This document shows, one piece after another, positions 45,791-56,241 of a stretch of DNA of 64,000 nt. The notes beneath the pieces were generated by a model that was given only the letters and a program-made list of their open reading frames with translations, was not told the DNA's origin and did not search any database. This stretch comes from Diabrotica undecimpunctata (Eukaryota > Arthropoda > Insecta > Coleoptera > Chrysomelidae), in NCBI RefSeq assembly GCF_040954645.1, contig NC_092810.1, positions 74,054,660 to 74,118,659 on the forward strand. The letters are read 5' to 3'. The translations under genes and the position numbers were made by a program. Positions within the stretch are counted from its first letter, which is position 1. Each line of letters opens with the position of its first letter.

Positions 45791-46900
45791 ACCTAGTATA
45801 GATTTTAGGAGGATATGATTTATTTGATGAGATTTAGTATACTTATTATTAAGAAAATTATGATTCTGTCTGTTTTTATTAAAAATTTAAAAGGTATGGT
45901 GTACATGTATTCTAATTTATTACTATAACCATAACTGTAATTTATTACTTATTCCAAACAAATTTTGGACTCCATTGGTATCAGTGAGATTTATCTAGGA
46001 TATGGTACATGGGGAATGGAAGTGCAAGATCGTATAAGATGGGGGGCTACAGTAGATGCGGCAAATACTCACCTCAAGTTGTAAATCCAGTCAAGAAGAA
46101 GAAGAAAATTTGTCTCAGTAAACGCTTCTGCAAAAAAAGATGAATTTTTTAGTTTCCAATACCGGTTTGTAAAGTCTTCTTTCACATCACTTAAAATGTT
46201 GATCATGGATGACTCCCGAGCTTGGTTTTATGCAACAAATATTTTTGCGAAGGACTCACGGTGAAAATCCAAAGGAAATTCATTACATTCTGCCAGTATT
46301 CACTGCGATAATCAACGCGGTTCAACCCTATTGTAGCACTTGTAAATTCCTTGGAATATATTGAAATCCCCTCGTATATGTATTAAAACTCTAAAGAGTA
46401 ATTTGGGTGTATTTAGGTTTCCTTTCATGCAAGTTAAAACACCGAATCTTTCAATTTCCTCTTTGCGTCGTCGAATTGATGTAAACCATTTTAGAGTTTG
46501 TTTATATCACAGACGCGTATTTTTCTTTGATCGTTAAGCCGCCCGATATATGCGTTTTAAATAAACATTTATTTGAATCGCTGAGAAGGATTTGCCGGAA
46601 AGATAAATGCGTCACTCTCGCTGAGGCGTTGTCAGAGACAACTGCTTCCAGCGTTTATTTTCCTTCAAATTTATAATATCTTCGTCCTTCGTCGTTTTTA
46701 ATGGGAAAATGTCTAGCAGTGTAAAATATAGTAGCAGTTCAATTAATAATTACAGTTAGAGTGAAATTTTGAAGATGTTGCTATTGTGTTCAGTTGTACC
46801 TGTTTCAGTTTTTTAAGGAGACGAGTTTTCTAAGGTTTGTGTTCCAGTGCTAGCTTCCACCCTCATTTTCTTATCTTTTTCTTTCTTTCTTGGGATACAA
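45791..46900. other. No gene recognised; possible LINE tail at about 46010-46110
   Basis: Around 46015-46085 a frame reads EVQDRIRWGATVDAANTHLK before an AAGAAGAAGAAG tail, resembling the extreme C-terminus plus tail of a LINE. The rest is unassigned. Confidence 0.4.
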
Positions 46901-46919
46901 AAATACTTTGTTTCGTCCT

Positions 46920-49083
46920 TAGTAGACTGCAAAAAACCTGTCCAAAAACGAAGAACAACGTCTGGAGATAGACGAGGGAATAGTTTTCATTATTACCTAA
47001 AAATAAATAATGAACAAAAAGAGGTGTGTAAGTAAAAGTTTTGCAACACACTATCTATAAATAGTTGGTCTTGCCAGAACTGGGCGACAAATGGAGCAAA
47101 TGGGATGAGATCTGATAAAAATATTAATGATATCCCTTCCACTTCTGATAGAAGTTAAAAACAAAAGCCCAAACAGAGAAAACTTCAAAAACAAAGTTTG
47201 CCGTGAAATATATCGACTCATTACCTAAGCTTGAATCCCATTAGTGATGAAAGGACGGCAGTAAGCTTTACTTTAAACCAATAATTTCTTCTTTTAAACA
47301 GTTGCATAGACTGTACTTAGATAGGTGTAAGGAATTGGGACAAAAAGGATTTTCCAGATCCACTTTTAGAGAACTTCTTGTTTCAAAAAATATTTCACTA
47401 TTTACACCTAAAAAGCATCAGTGCAATATTTGTTGTCGGCATACAGTTGATAATTTGTCTGGTGAAGATTATGCTTCACATATCAAGGAGAAACAAATGG
47501 CTCGGGCAGAAAAAGAGAGGGACAAGTGCAAAATCACTTGCCTTGGCATTCAGGCAATAAAGCTTTCACCTTGCTTAAAAGCATCTGTGCTGTATTATAA
47601 AACAAAGCTTTGTTGTCACAAATATACGATGTTTGATATGACAACATTGGATGTTATATGCTACTGGTGGGACGAAAGCGAAGGCGAGCTGAAATCGTCA
47701 AATTTTGTTAGCTGTTTGATAAATTATTTAAAGCAAATCATGAATGTGTTGCTTGTGTGAGTCCATTTCAAAAGGTAAGAAAAATAATAAATTAGACTTA
47801 CTCACAATCAATTTAATTTAACTAATCAGACGACCGGTTTCGCTTTCTACAATATGCAAAGCATCTTCAGGTCACGATACAAAGTTAAATAAATGATGCC
47901 GGTACTCTATTAATTGATGGTTGAAAGAACATGGTTCAAACTATCTTGTATTGTTGATTGGAGAACTCAAGTCAACTATTGTAATTGTTTAACAGTAAAC
48001 AGGGAAGTTCTTGAGGAGACAGATTTTATCCAATGAAGTGGAAGTATGTAGAAGTGGATGAAGTAGAGATAGGTGAAATGTAATTGTTTGTTTGATGAAA
48101 GTAATGTTCTATACCATTAAGTTCTTTAAAAGTTATTTATATTTATTCTGGAGATATATTTATGAAATGTGTGTTATTTATTGAGATTTTTATTTATGTT
48201 TTGGAAGGTGACAGTTGTGAGACAATGAATAAGAATAGATTTACAAATTGTGTGGGTGTGCAATTATATTAGCTTGTAATTATCAAATTTCTTTGATAGA
48301 GTTATGTTGTAATATGTGGCAAATTATTGTAAAGTTCACTATATAAAGTTAAAAATTAAAATTGAGACACTTTAAGACACACAGAAAACACTTAAAAAAC
48401 GGGGGGACGAAACAGACATTAAATTTAAAAAAAAGGGGGGGTATTTGGAAGAATTACATCTCTTACTTGGAGACAATGAGTTTTTTATGTTATATATCAG
48501 ATTTTAGAAGTAAACTTGACAAATGTAGGTTAAAGTCACACTGATTCAATCCATGCAACTATGGAAAAGAAATTAAAAAATAGAGATATCCATTCACCCC
48601 ATGAATACCTAGTAGTTACTAAGGAAGCACGACTGAAACCTTTTCCTTACAGGAGCAAATATCTCACTTATGATTTTTTTTAAACATTTTTCTGGACCGA
48701 ATTACGAAAGGTAATTAAATAAACTATAAGAGAAATATATATACACCTACTACTAATATTATTTTAATTGTACTGTTATTGAATAATCATACCTTATATT
48801 TTAGATTTTCTTCAATCCGTCCAGGTAAGAAGACCACAGATCTAACAGTACACAAAAGTGTGCCATTAAATACACCCCAGAAGGAAGGCTTTACTATAAA
48901 CTAAGTTTTATGGAGAATGATTTTACGAAACTGAAACGCCGTGCCAACAGAATATCTAACCACCCGTGTCCACAAATGTACAAGGAAAAATAAAAAATAA
49001 ATGAATCAAAATTCAACCATTTGCAGAAGCTTAAGAGTGTTATACCTTTTGCCGCTCATTATTTTTATGATAACTTACCACAT
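46920..49083 (+). pseudogene. Third DUF7869-type transposase relic
   Basis: N-terminal block RGNSFHYYLKINNEQKEVCK (46970-47035), then SLPKLESH (about 47215). A long intact stretch at 47302-47757 has LHRLYLDRCKE, NISLFTPKKHQCNIC, HIKEKQMARAEKERDKC and YYKTKLCCHKYTMFD. Then comes WWDESEGELKSSNF. After about 0.7 kb of foreign sequence the relic continues with DSIHATMEKKLKNRDIHSPHEYLV and a last part at 48810-49083. The pattern matches the commonest arthropod DUF7869 proteins, with putative acidic motifs in the same order as the copies at 4791-6865 and 12150-13813. Stops and frameshifts throughout; termini not found. Confidence 0.8.
47770..48440. mobile_element. Unclassified insertion inside the third transposase relic
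   Basis: It replaces the expected SDG...QNRN region of the transposase. It contains ACCGGTTTCGCTTTCTACAA followed by GCATCTTCAGGTC, a motif common to repetitive elements in insect genomes. Boundaries and class are uncertain. Confidence 0.45.
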
Positions 49084-51309
49084 TAATCTATGTTTTTAAA
49101 TTAGTGTAAATACTTTAACCATTTATGTTACCCATAATGAACTGAAAAATATAATAAAATGTGAGTTTGTTGTTTCCTTTGCTACCACCTATGATAATTA
49201 AAATGTGAATACTGATTGGTATCCTATCTCCTATGTCAATTTAAGTTAAAGTAAACTGATTTCCTAAAACGAACTTATGAAAAAACTAATAATAATTTTA
49301 AAAACTTAAGAAAAATTCAGTTTTTATGCTCTTCTGTAAAGTTGGGTATTTTGAAATAGATGGTTTTGAACTCTCATCATCGATATTTCAACTCATCGGA
49401 GTGTAAATGGTTTGGGTTAAACGGTAAAGACATATTGAAAAGTTAGGAATTATAGGAAAAATATCAAATATTAAAAGTAAAATATAAAAGAAAAGATAAC
49501 ACTGAGTATGTCGTAGACAACAGTTAACCCAAAATATTTATACACAACACGCTAATAATCATTGAGATTGTAAGTATTCAAAATTAGGGACAACAGATAT
49601 ATTAAAAGACAAAAATAATTTAAACGTAAATAAAATATTAAATTATCAATACCAACGCAATTCAAAATCAAAAGAAACAAAATATTTACCGGCATTGGCA
49701 AGCTAATTGTTAAATATATTTTTTAAATTAACCTTGATCACGAGTGTAAGTCAAAAATTAAGAGAAGTTAAATGTTTTATAACCAAATTGTAAATTTGAA
49801 ACATCAAGTTTTATTTCTGAAACACATATAATGTTGCAGTTTCGCAACTGTTAATAAACATTTATTAAATATTAAGACTTTTCTGGTAGTTTTGATTCTC
49901 CCTGTATATCAAGATTCCATGTACAAGGGTGCATCTGGGTTAAAAACTACATGCTACGAGACGGGCAATCTGCAAAATGACACAGATGTGTATTCGAGAT
50001 AAGCGATGCATCTACACAATCAGAGAGTTTTATCTCTCAAACCACACACATGTGTGTGCGTTTGGGTTAAGAAGAGTACCTTACGACTTAGCATCGGTCC
50101 TTTGACCGAGGAAGTCGTTTTGATGCAGAAAAGTTACATTAGGAATTTTGTGGTTCCTGTTATTCGTCGGTGAAGACATATTTTTTGCGGTGGCCGGAGT
50201 GCCATCTTCTCATTGGGTAAGGAACAATACCATAATTTTGTTGCTGCATGGGCTAAGTACGTTTATTTGGTGCCCAATTATTACATATTGTGTCGCGATT
50301 TTGAACTTTTGAACTTTATTCAGAACATTAAACGTTGTCAATTGGACATTTTGCTTTTGTTTTGTGTAGTATTTACTATATTCTTATTTTTTGTAATATG
50401 TCATTCCCGATTATAATTTGAATTGAGTTTAAATATTTGTATTTGAATATATAATTTGAGTTGAGTTTGATATAATTCATATATGATATTTTTGATTGCA
50501 TTTTGTGTAACTGTATTAACAAGGTTTATTCATTTTATTACGAATTAAGTATATTATAATATGTGCGTATATTTTTTACTCTTTCACGTTTAATATCAAT
50601 TTTTTTATATGACATATATATTCATATTTTTATTTCTTTTTTGTATAATATTATTTCTATCTATGGTTTTGTTTATGGTTCTCTTTTTGTGTGTCGTTTC
50701 ACATTAACTAATATTTAAGTTTGTACTACATATATTCTTCTTCTTTTAAGTAATATATTCTTCCTTATTTATAATTGTATATTGGGTTATGTGTATTTAT
50801 GTTTAATTTCACCTTCTTGTTTAAAATAGAGTTTTATACAGTCCACTGGTTTTCATTTCTTTTCTTTATTTGAATATACATACCCAATCCGAAAGGGGGA
50901 AACCAGCGAGTTCTAGATTGAACAGAATATCTTCTCTCCCCCTACAGGATGACCAAAATTGTTATATTGAGGTCATCGTATGTGCAGAACGCAACATATA
51001 AGTAAAATAAGGCACATACCGATAAGCAGAAGGTAAAAACTAGGTAATAAAAATACTTTTGTTGCTACTCGATACACTCGATTAACACTAGTAGTAAAAG
51101 AAACCAGATATGCATTTATTGTTATTTTAAAGGAAAATCTTGCAGGGACTAGGCTTCATGTAGCCTCTGTTGGATAAAGGTGTGCCCAGATGTAGGCCCT
51201 TATCGTTACATTGTCGGCACAGGTGCGGTCTTGTTGTTATATTTATTTATTTTAATTTAATTAATTTCAATCAATTTAATTTTAATTTAACCTACGTAAT
51301 ATCTTTTCA
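49084..51309. other. No gene recognised
   Basis: AT-rich sequence. Only short frames without motifs. The block 50030-50200 and the GGGGGAAACC-containing block at 50885-50960 are less AT-rich but unassigned. Confidence 0.5.
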
Positions 51310-51548
51310 CCCATTTTTCACTAATTTATTACCACCCTAATAATTTTTCACCACCAAACCAACCTTAAGAGGAGCGATTCTGCTGGCTTAAGGTTCAAGC
51401 TAGCAGAATTCGGAAAAAACCTTTTTGCTTATGGCATATTTTTTCCCCCATTTTTCACTAATTTATTACCACCCTAATCATTTTTCACCACCAAACCACC
51501 CTTAATGGGAGCGATTCTGCTGGCTTTAGGTTCAAGCTAGCAGAATTC
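51310..51548. repeat. Two tandem copies (137-bp period) with an internal inverted repeat
   Basis: Copies 51310-51411 and 51447-51548 share CCCATTTTTCACTAATTTAT through GCTAGCAGAATTC with few differences. Each ends in a hairpin-forming pair, GATTCTGCTGGCTT and AAGCTAGCAGAATTC. A third, very degenerate copy is at about 51690-51765. Confidence 0.85.
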
Positions 51549-51590
51549 ATTACCACACTAGTAATTATTCTCAACTCAACTACTCCTTAT

Positions 51591-51624
51591 GTAAAATTGT
51601 AAAAATCTATTTTTACAATTTTAC
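51591..51624. repeat. Perfect 15-bp inverted repeat, 4-nt loop
   Basis: Arms GTAAAATTGTAAAAA and its exact complement around TCTA. Confidence 0.9.
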
Positions 51625-52719
51625 TGTACTCCTCTTGTAACTGAAAGTATAAATTGCTTGCCAGGTTTTTACTGAATTTTATCCATCCTCATAATTTGTT
51701 ACCCTTAAGCCACAGTTAATGGGAGACATTTAACAAGCTACGCATTCACGCTAGCTAAATGCAAAATATTTTTGGAAATACAAAAGTGCTCTGCTAAATT
51801 TTTACTATATTTTTATCAGCCTAGTCATTATTTTTGTAACTACCCTAATTAAAAACATTCTAAAATGTTACTCTGTGCTAACTAATATTTATTTTTTAAA
51901 TGTTTAAATATTGAAAATACGAAAATACTTTATTACAAGAATTATAAGTTTTAACTGTTTTAAAAAATTGACTCTGATTATAGTAGTGAGTACATGGCTA
52001 AGAGAAATCGAATCGAATCGAATTTTATGAATATAAAATAACTGAAATCAAGTTAAGTTTAAGTAATCACAATGGAATTGTTATATTTCACAGAATAATT
52101 ACCAGGTAAGAAATATTCAAATTGAAATAATTTTATTATGTCTATTACATTAATTACCGAATTGGTAAGGTAAGAAGGTCAGAACACCTTGCGCACCTTT
52201 TGTTAAAAGATCAAAAGATTTGTATTTATTGGGTGCATCCATAGACCTGAGCGCCAATCAAGGACTGGGGGCTGCAGTCTTAATCGTATTTAAGATTGAT
52301 ACCGCCCTCTTCACTATTATGTAAATTTGGAAATAAGTTGCAAATATAGCGCCTGTTTACTGTCCCTGAGTCAGTGTTTTATGCTGAGTACAATAGTTTT
52401 TGAGTAATTTTTAATAGTAAACACCAGTGCACATTCATCTACGCACGATCACGTCTATAGTTGATTTTTAACGTTTGAAATGTGAAAACGTGCATTTTTT
52501 TTATACCGGGCGAGAAAGTACGACTTTACGCCCCCAAAATTAGAACGTTAAGTGCGGAATGTATGCTCAGTGTATTGGGTGAAAAATATGAAGATAGCAA
52601 GAAATAGTAAAAGGTTGAAGTAAAAGTACAATACAAAAAAATTATTAAAAATACCTTTTATAATTTTGTTTTGTCCTTCAATCTAGCAGAATTATAGTCT
52701 TCTTATAGAGGGGTAAACA
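51625..52719. other. No gene recognised
   Basis: AT-rich sequence without convincing coding or RNA features. Confidence 0.5.
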
Positions 52720-54130
52720 ATTGTCTTCTTCTTCTTCTCAATCTTTATAAGCAATTCTGCTTATTCATTGGCGGATTAATACCTCTATGAAAGGTTGTCA
52801 CTCTATCTTTTGCGCGGTCGTCCGATACTTCTTCTACCGATTGGTAACTTATCTCTTGCTTTTTTGACGACACGGGTCTCCTCCATTCTGCTTATGTGTT
52901 TATTCCATTATTTTTTTCTATTTTGTGTCCATTCATTTATACACTGTACGTTACATTTTCTTCCAATGTCTTCACTTCTCTTTCGATTTCTCAGCGTATT
53001 TCCTCTCAGTACTCTCATCTCTGCCGTTTCCAGTAGCCTTTGCGTGGTATCTGTGTTGGGTCTTGTTTCTGAGGAGTATGTCATTATTGGTCTTACACTG
53101 GCTTTATAAATTCTTGGCTTTATCTCAGTGTCAATGTGTCTGTTTCGCCATATAGTGTTATTAAGGCATCCTGCCAGTCTCTTTGCTTTTTGTACTTGAT
53201 CTCTCACTTTTTTGTCTAGGTCTCTATAGCTAGACAGTGTAATACCCAGGTATTTTATTTTCATTACTTGTTTAATACTGATGCCATCAATTTCTATTTT
53301 AAATTTGGTTGGTTCTTTGCTGAATACTATTATTTTAGTTTTCTGAGATGAGATAGTCATATTAAATTCTTTTGCTCTTATGTTAAATCTGTGGACCAGT
53401 CTTTGCAGATGATCTTCATCTTATGCTATCAATATTGCGTCGTCTGCGTAACAGAGTATTTTGATTTCTTTGTTTCCCATTCTGTATCGTCTTCCTTTGT
53501 TAACGGTTTTGATGATTTTATCCATGATCAAATTGAAGAGCATGGGGCTCAATGAATCCCCTTGTCTTATTTCGCTGCCTATTTCTATAGGTTATGTAAG
53601 TTGTTCATCTATTCTGACTTACATTTTTTTGTTTTGATAGATGTTATCGATAGTTTTTATAATATTTAGGGGAACTTCTCTATTATACAGAAGATGGATT
53701 ACATCTTTGAGTCTAACTCTGTCAAACGCTTTCTTTAGGTCAATCAGACACAGAAATGCTGGTCTATTATACTCTAGTTATTTCTCAGTAATTTGCTTTA
53801 TAACGAATATTGCTCTGTACACGATCTTCCACTACGAAAACCCTGTTGTTCATCTGTTAAACTTTTCCTCTGATTTATTAACACTTGTAAAATTTTAGTT
53901 GTAAGTTTTAGCGTAGTATTTAACAAGTTTATACCTCCGTAGTTTTCTGGTTGTTGTTTATCTTCTTTTTTAAATAAAAGAATTAGTTCGCAAGTCCTCC
54001 ATTCTTCCGGTATTTTATTGTGTTTTATAATTTTATTAATAATTAATGTTGTTAATTGTTCTGTCATTGCTGCTCCACAATGTTTCAGTAACTCGTTTGG
54101 TATCCCGTCTGTAGACAATTGTGGAATTGG
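52720..54130 (-). pseudogene. LINE relic (endonuclease-RT type), minus strand
   Basis: From 54118 downward: DGIPNELLKHCG, FKKEDKQQPENYGGINLLNT, EQQGFRSGRSCTEQ, then a frameshifted middle (motif C about 53440-53460, AYQ-type remnant). The C-terminal thumb region at 52908-53360 has KIKYLGITLSSY, IYKASVRPIMTYSSET and EMRVLRGNTLRNRKRSEDI. It ends in a GAA-type tail (TTCTTCTTCTTC at about 52721-52739). Clade within the non-LTR elements not decided. Not functional. Confidence 0.8.
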
Positions 54131-54192
54131 TAAATGAATTGCAAAAGCTTTGTAGCATCATGTGGTATTTCAAAATTTTTATTTGAATTAAC

Positions 54193-54259
54193 TAGCTTAA
54201 TATTCGAGCTTTCGTTTAATAGCTTAATATTCGAGCTTCCGTTTAATAGCTTAATATTG
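54193..54259. repeat. 27-bp tandem repeat, 2.5 copies
   Basis: Unit TAGCTTAATATTCGAGCTTTC plus CGTTTAA-type end at 54193-54219, again at 54220-54246, then a partial copy. Confidence 0.9.
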
Positions 54260-54352
54260 ACTTCCCACAAGGAGTAGTTAAGAAGTGAAAAATTAATATA
54301 GGGGTAATAAATTTGTAAAAACCTATCAAAACATTGTGGTACTTCACAAATA

Positions 54353-54379
54353 TATATAAATATATATATATATATATAT
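54353..54379. repeat. (TA)n tract, left flank of the young gypsy element
   Basis: TA repeat whose last four bases ATAT (54376-54379) are duplicated after the 3' LTR (60876-60879). Confidence 0.95.
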
Positions 54380-54795
54380 TGTTACGATAATTATCCTGGC
54401 CTAAAATAACCGTATTATATTATGACTAATGCTGTTCTGTTTTAGAATATACGAGACCTTTCGAATAGCTGGCATAAACTCCAAGTAATAAAAAAAACTG
54501 GTTCCATTCGAATCTTCCGGAATTAGGCCTGTCCATTCGAGGCGAAACCAGGTCAATTGATGTCAAAATCCATGGGGTTCTAGAGCAGCTGTTTTCGTAT
54601 AAATATAAGGGAACTTTTATTTTGAAAACAGTTAATTCGGACGACGCGCTCGCGATAAAATGTTACGTTCGCTTTTTAATAAATTATGTATGTTTAGTGA
54701 AAATAAATAAATATCAGTCATTGTGCTTTTTAATGAATTAAGATAAGAACAAGACATTATAAATTAAAGACTTAACAATTAATAAATTCACAACA
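54380..54795 (+). repeat. 5' LTR of the young gypsy element
   Basis: TGTTACGATA ... TTCACAACA, starting TG and ending CA. It contains a TATAAATA box at 54598-54605 and AATAAA signals at about 54676 and 54701. Confidence 0.98.
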
Positions 54796-54797
54796 AA

Positions 54798-54815
54798 TGG
54801 TGTCAGAGTGAGATC
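54798..54815 (+). other. Primer binding site
   Basis: TGGTGTCAGAGTGAGATC begins two bases after the LTR; TGG pairs with a tRNA 3' CCA end. Which tRNA primes is not determined. Confidence 0.7.
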
Positions 54816-54864
54816 GAACATAAATTAGACTTATAATAATAATACAAGTGAATATTTATAAATT

Positions 54865-56241
54865 GTGAAAATGACGACGATTTATGAGCTGACAGTGACT
54901 AATTTAAGAAGACATCTTGAAGACAGAGAATTAGCTTCTACCGGAAAAAAGGCTGAGTTAGTCCAACGACTAAAGAACGCTTTGCTAGAAGAAGGACTAG
55001 ATCCAGAGACTTATATATTTGAAGATGCTGTCCTCTCGTCGATTTCGAAAGTTTCTGGTGACATCGCATCATTAGAGAACAAAGTTTCTGGCGATATTTC
55101 GAAAGTTTCCGGCGACATCGCATCATTAGAGAACAAAGTTTCCGGTGACATCGCATCATTAGAGAACAAAGTTTCCGGTGACATCGCATCATTGGAGAAC
55201 AAAGTTTCTGGCGATATTTCGAAAGTTTCCGGCGACATCGCCTCATTAGAAAACAAAGTTTCTAACGAGATTTCTTCTCTGGAAAGTAAAGTTTCTGCTA
55301 ACATCTCTAAAGTCACTTCTGAGATGTCTGCTCTTGACGATAGAGTGTCTTCATTAAAAAACCAAGTTGCTGCCGATATGTTGGCCTTCGAAGAAAAGAT
55401 ATGGAAAGAGATGGAAAGGAAGATGGAGGAAACAGGGACAGCAGAGAGAGGAAACAATCCAATTACAGCAGAGACAAAAGAAGACGAGACGAAATGTAAG
55501 TTGGAAACACGGCCGAAATTTGAAGGAAGTGGAGGTTCTGTCCATGTGAAAGTCCCAACTTTCGATGGAAAATCGTCATGGAACAACTACATGAAACAGT
55601 TCGAATCAGCCGCAAGAGCAAATGGATGGTCTGAAAAAGAAAAGGCTGTAAACCTGACTATCGCTCTTCGAGGAGATGCCTTAGATGTGCTTCAGACCAT
55701 AGCCGTAGAGGAGACCGATGATTTCGAACAACTGAAGAAGAGATTAAATATGCGATATGGCCACGAACATTTGGAGCATGTATATCAGTCACAGCTTAAA
55801 AATCGTAGACAGAAGAAAGATGAGGCTCTTCAAGAATATGAGGTAGATATTGCCAGATTAGTACGATATGCTTATCCAACAGCTCCCGAAGACATGATGG
55901 AAAAATTGGCCGTTCAAACGTTTATTGATGGTCTTCGTGATCATGAAATGCAGAGAACACTGCGATTAGCTCGTCACAAGACGCTGGTTGATGTTCTATC
56001 CGCCGCCCTCGAATACGAATCAGCTACGCAGGCCTCTGGCGGGTACAGTAAAGTTAGGATTGTAAAAGAGGAAGGAGATGAAGATAAACTTGACCAGCTC
56101 GTTAATATGATGAAAAGCATGACATACAAGAAAACGAAGACCATCAGATGCTGGAATTGTGGCGAAATAGGACACGTACGAAGCTCCTGTAAGCACCCTA
56201 GGTACGACGCAAATCAAGAAACTCACCATCAGGAAAACTAG
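54865..56241 (+). CDS. Gag with N-terminal SAP-like domain, 11-residue repeats and zinc knuckle
   Basis: A 458-residue capsid protein, read with ATG at 54871 or 54865. Residues 7-40 match the SAP pattern ([20 protein letters not shown] then [13 protein letters not shown]), a helix-extension-helix DNA-binding motif of nuclear proteins that is not a usual Gag domain. Residues about 60-160 are an 11-residue repeat ([11 protein letters not shown] and variants), predicted to form a coiled coil. A standard retrotransposon Gag domain follows (about 220-400: [40 protein letters not shown]). A CCHC knuckle [14 protein letters not shown] sits near residue 430. The gag frame is intact. Confidence 0.93.
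   Translation: MKMTTIYELTVTNLRRHLEDRELASTGKKAELVQRLKNALLEEGLDPETYIFEDAVLSSISKVSGDIASLENKVSGDISKVSGDIASLENKVSGDIASLENKVSGDIASLENKVSGDISKVSGDIASLENKVSNEISSLESKVSANISKVTSEMSALDDRVSSLKNQVAADMLAFEEKIWKEMERKMEETGTAERGNNPITAETKEDETKCKLETRPKFEGSGGSVHVKVPTFDGKSSWNNYMKQFESAARANGWSEKEKAVNLTIALRGDALDVLQTIAVEETDDFEQLKKRLNMRYGHEHLEHVYQSQLKNRRQKKDEALQEYEVDIARLVRYAYPTAPEDMMEKLAVQTFIDGLRDHEMQRTLRLARHKTLVDVLSAALEYESATQASGGYSKVRIVKEEGDEDKLDQLVNMMKSMTYKKTKTIRCWNCGEIGHVRSSCKHPRYDANQETHHQEN

Noticed and set aside
48641..48840. Apparent intron (GTAATT ... TTTTAG) in the third transposase relic
   Set aside because: The flanking coding pieces already contain stops and frame changes, so splicing cannot be argued for; treated as decayed coding DNA.
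49900..49912. CCCTGTATA resembling a mariner terminus
   Set aside because: No matching opposite end or transposase nearby; too short to support.
51310..51548. Possible CRISPR-like array
   Set aside because: Only two copies of 102 bp with a 35-bp interval, in insect DNA with no cas genes; a tandem repeat.
55011..55586. 191-codon minus-strand frame with repeats
   Set aside because: Antisense of the gag 11-residue repeats (33-bp periodicity); not a separate gene.
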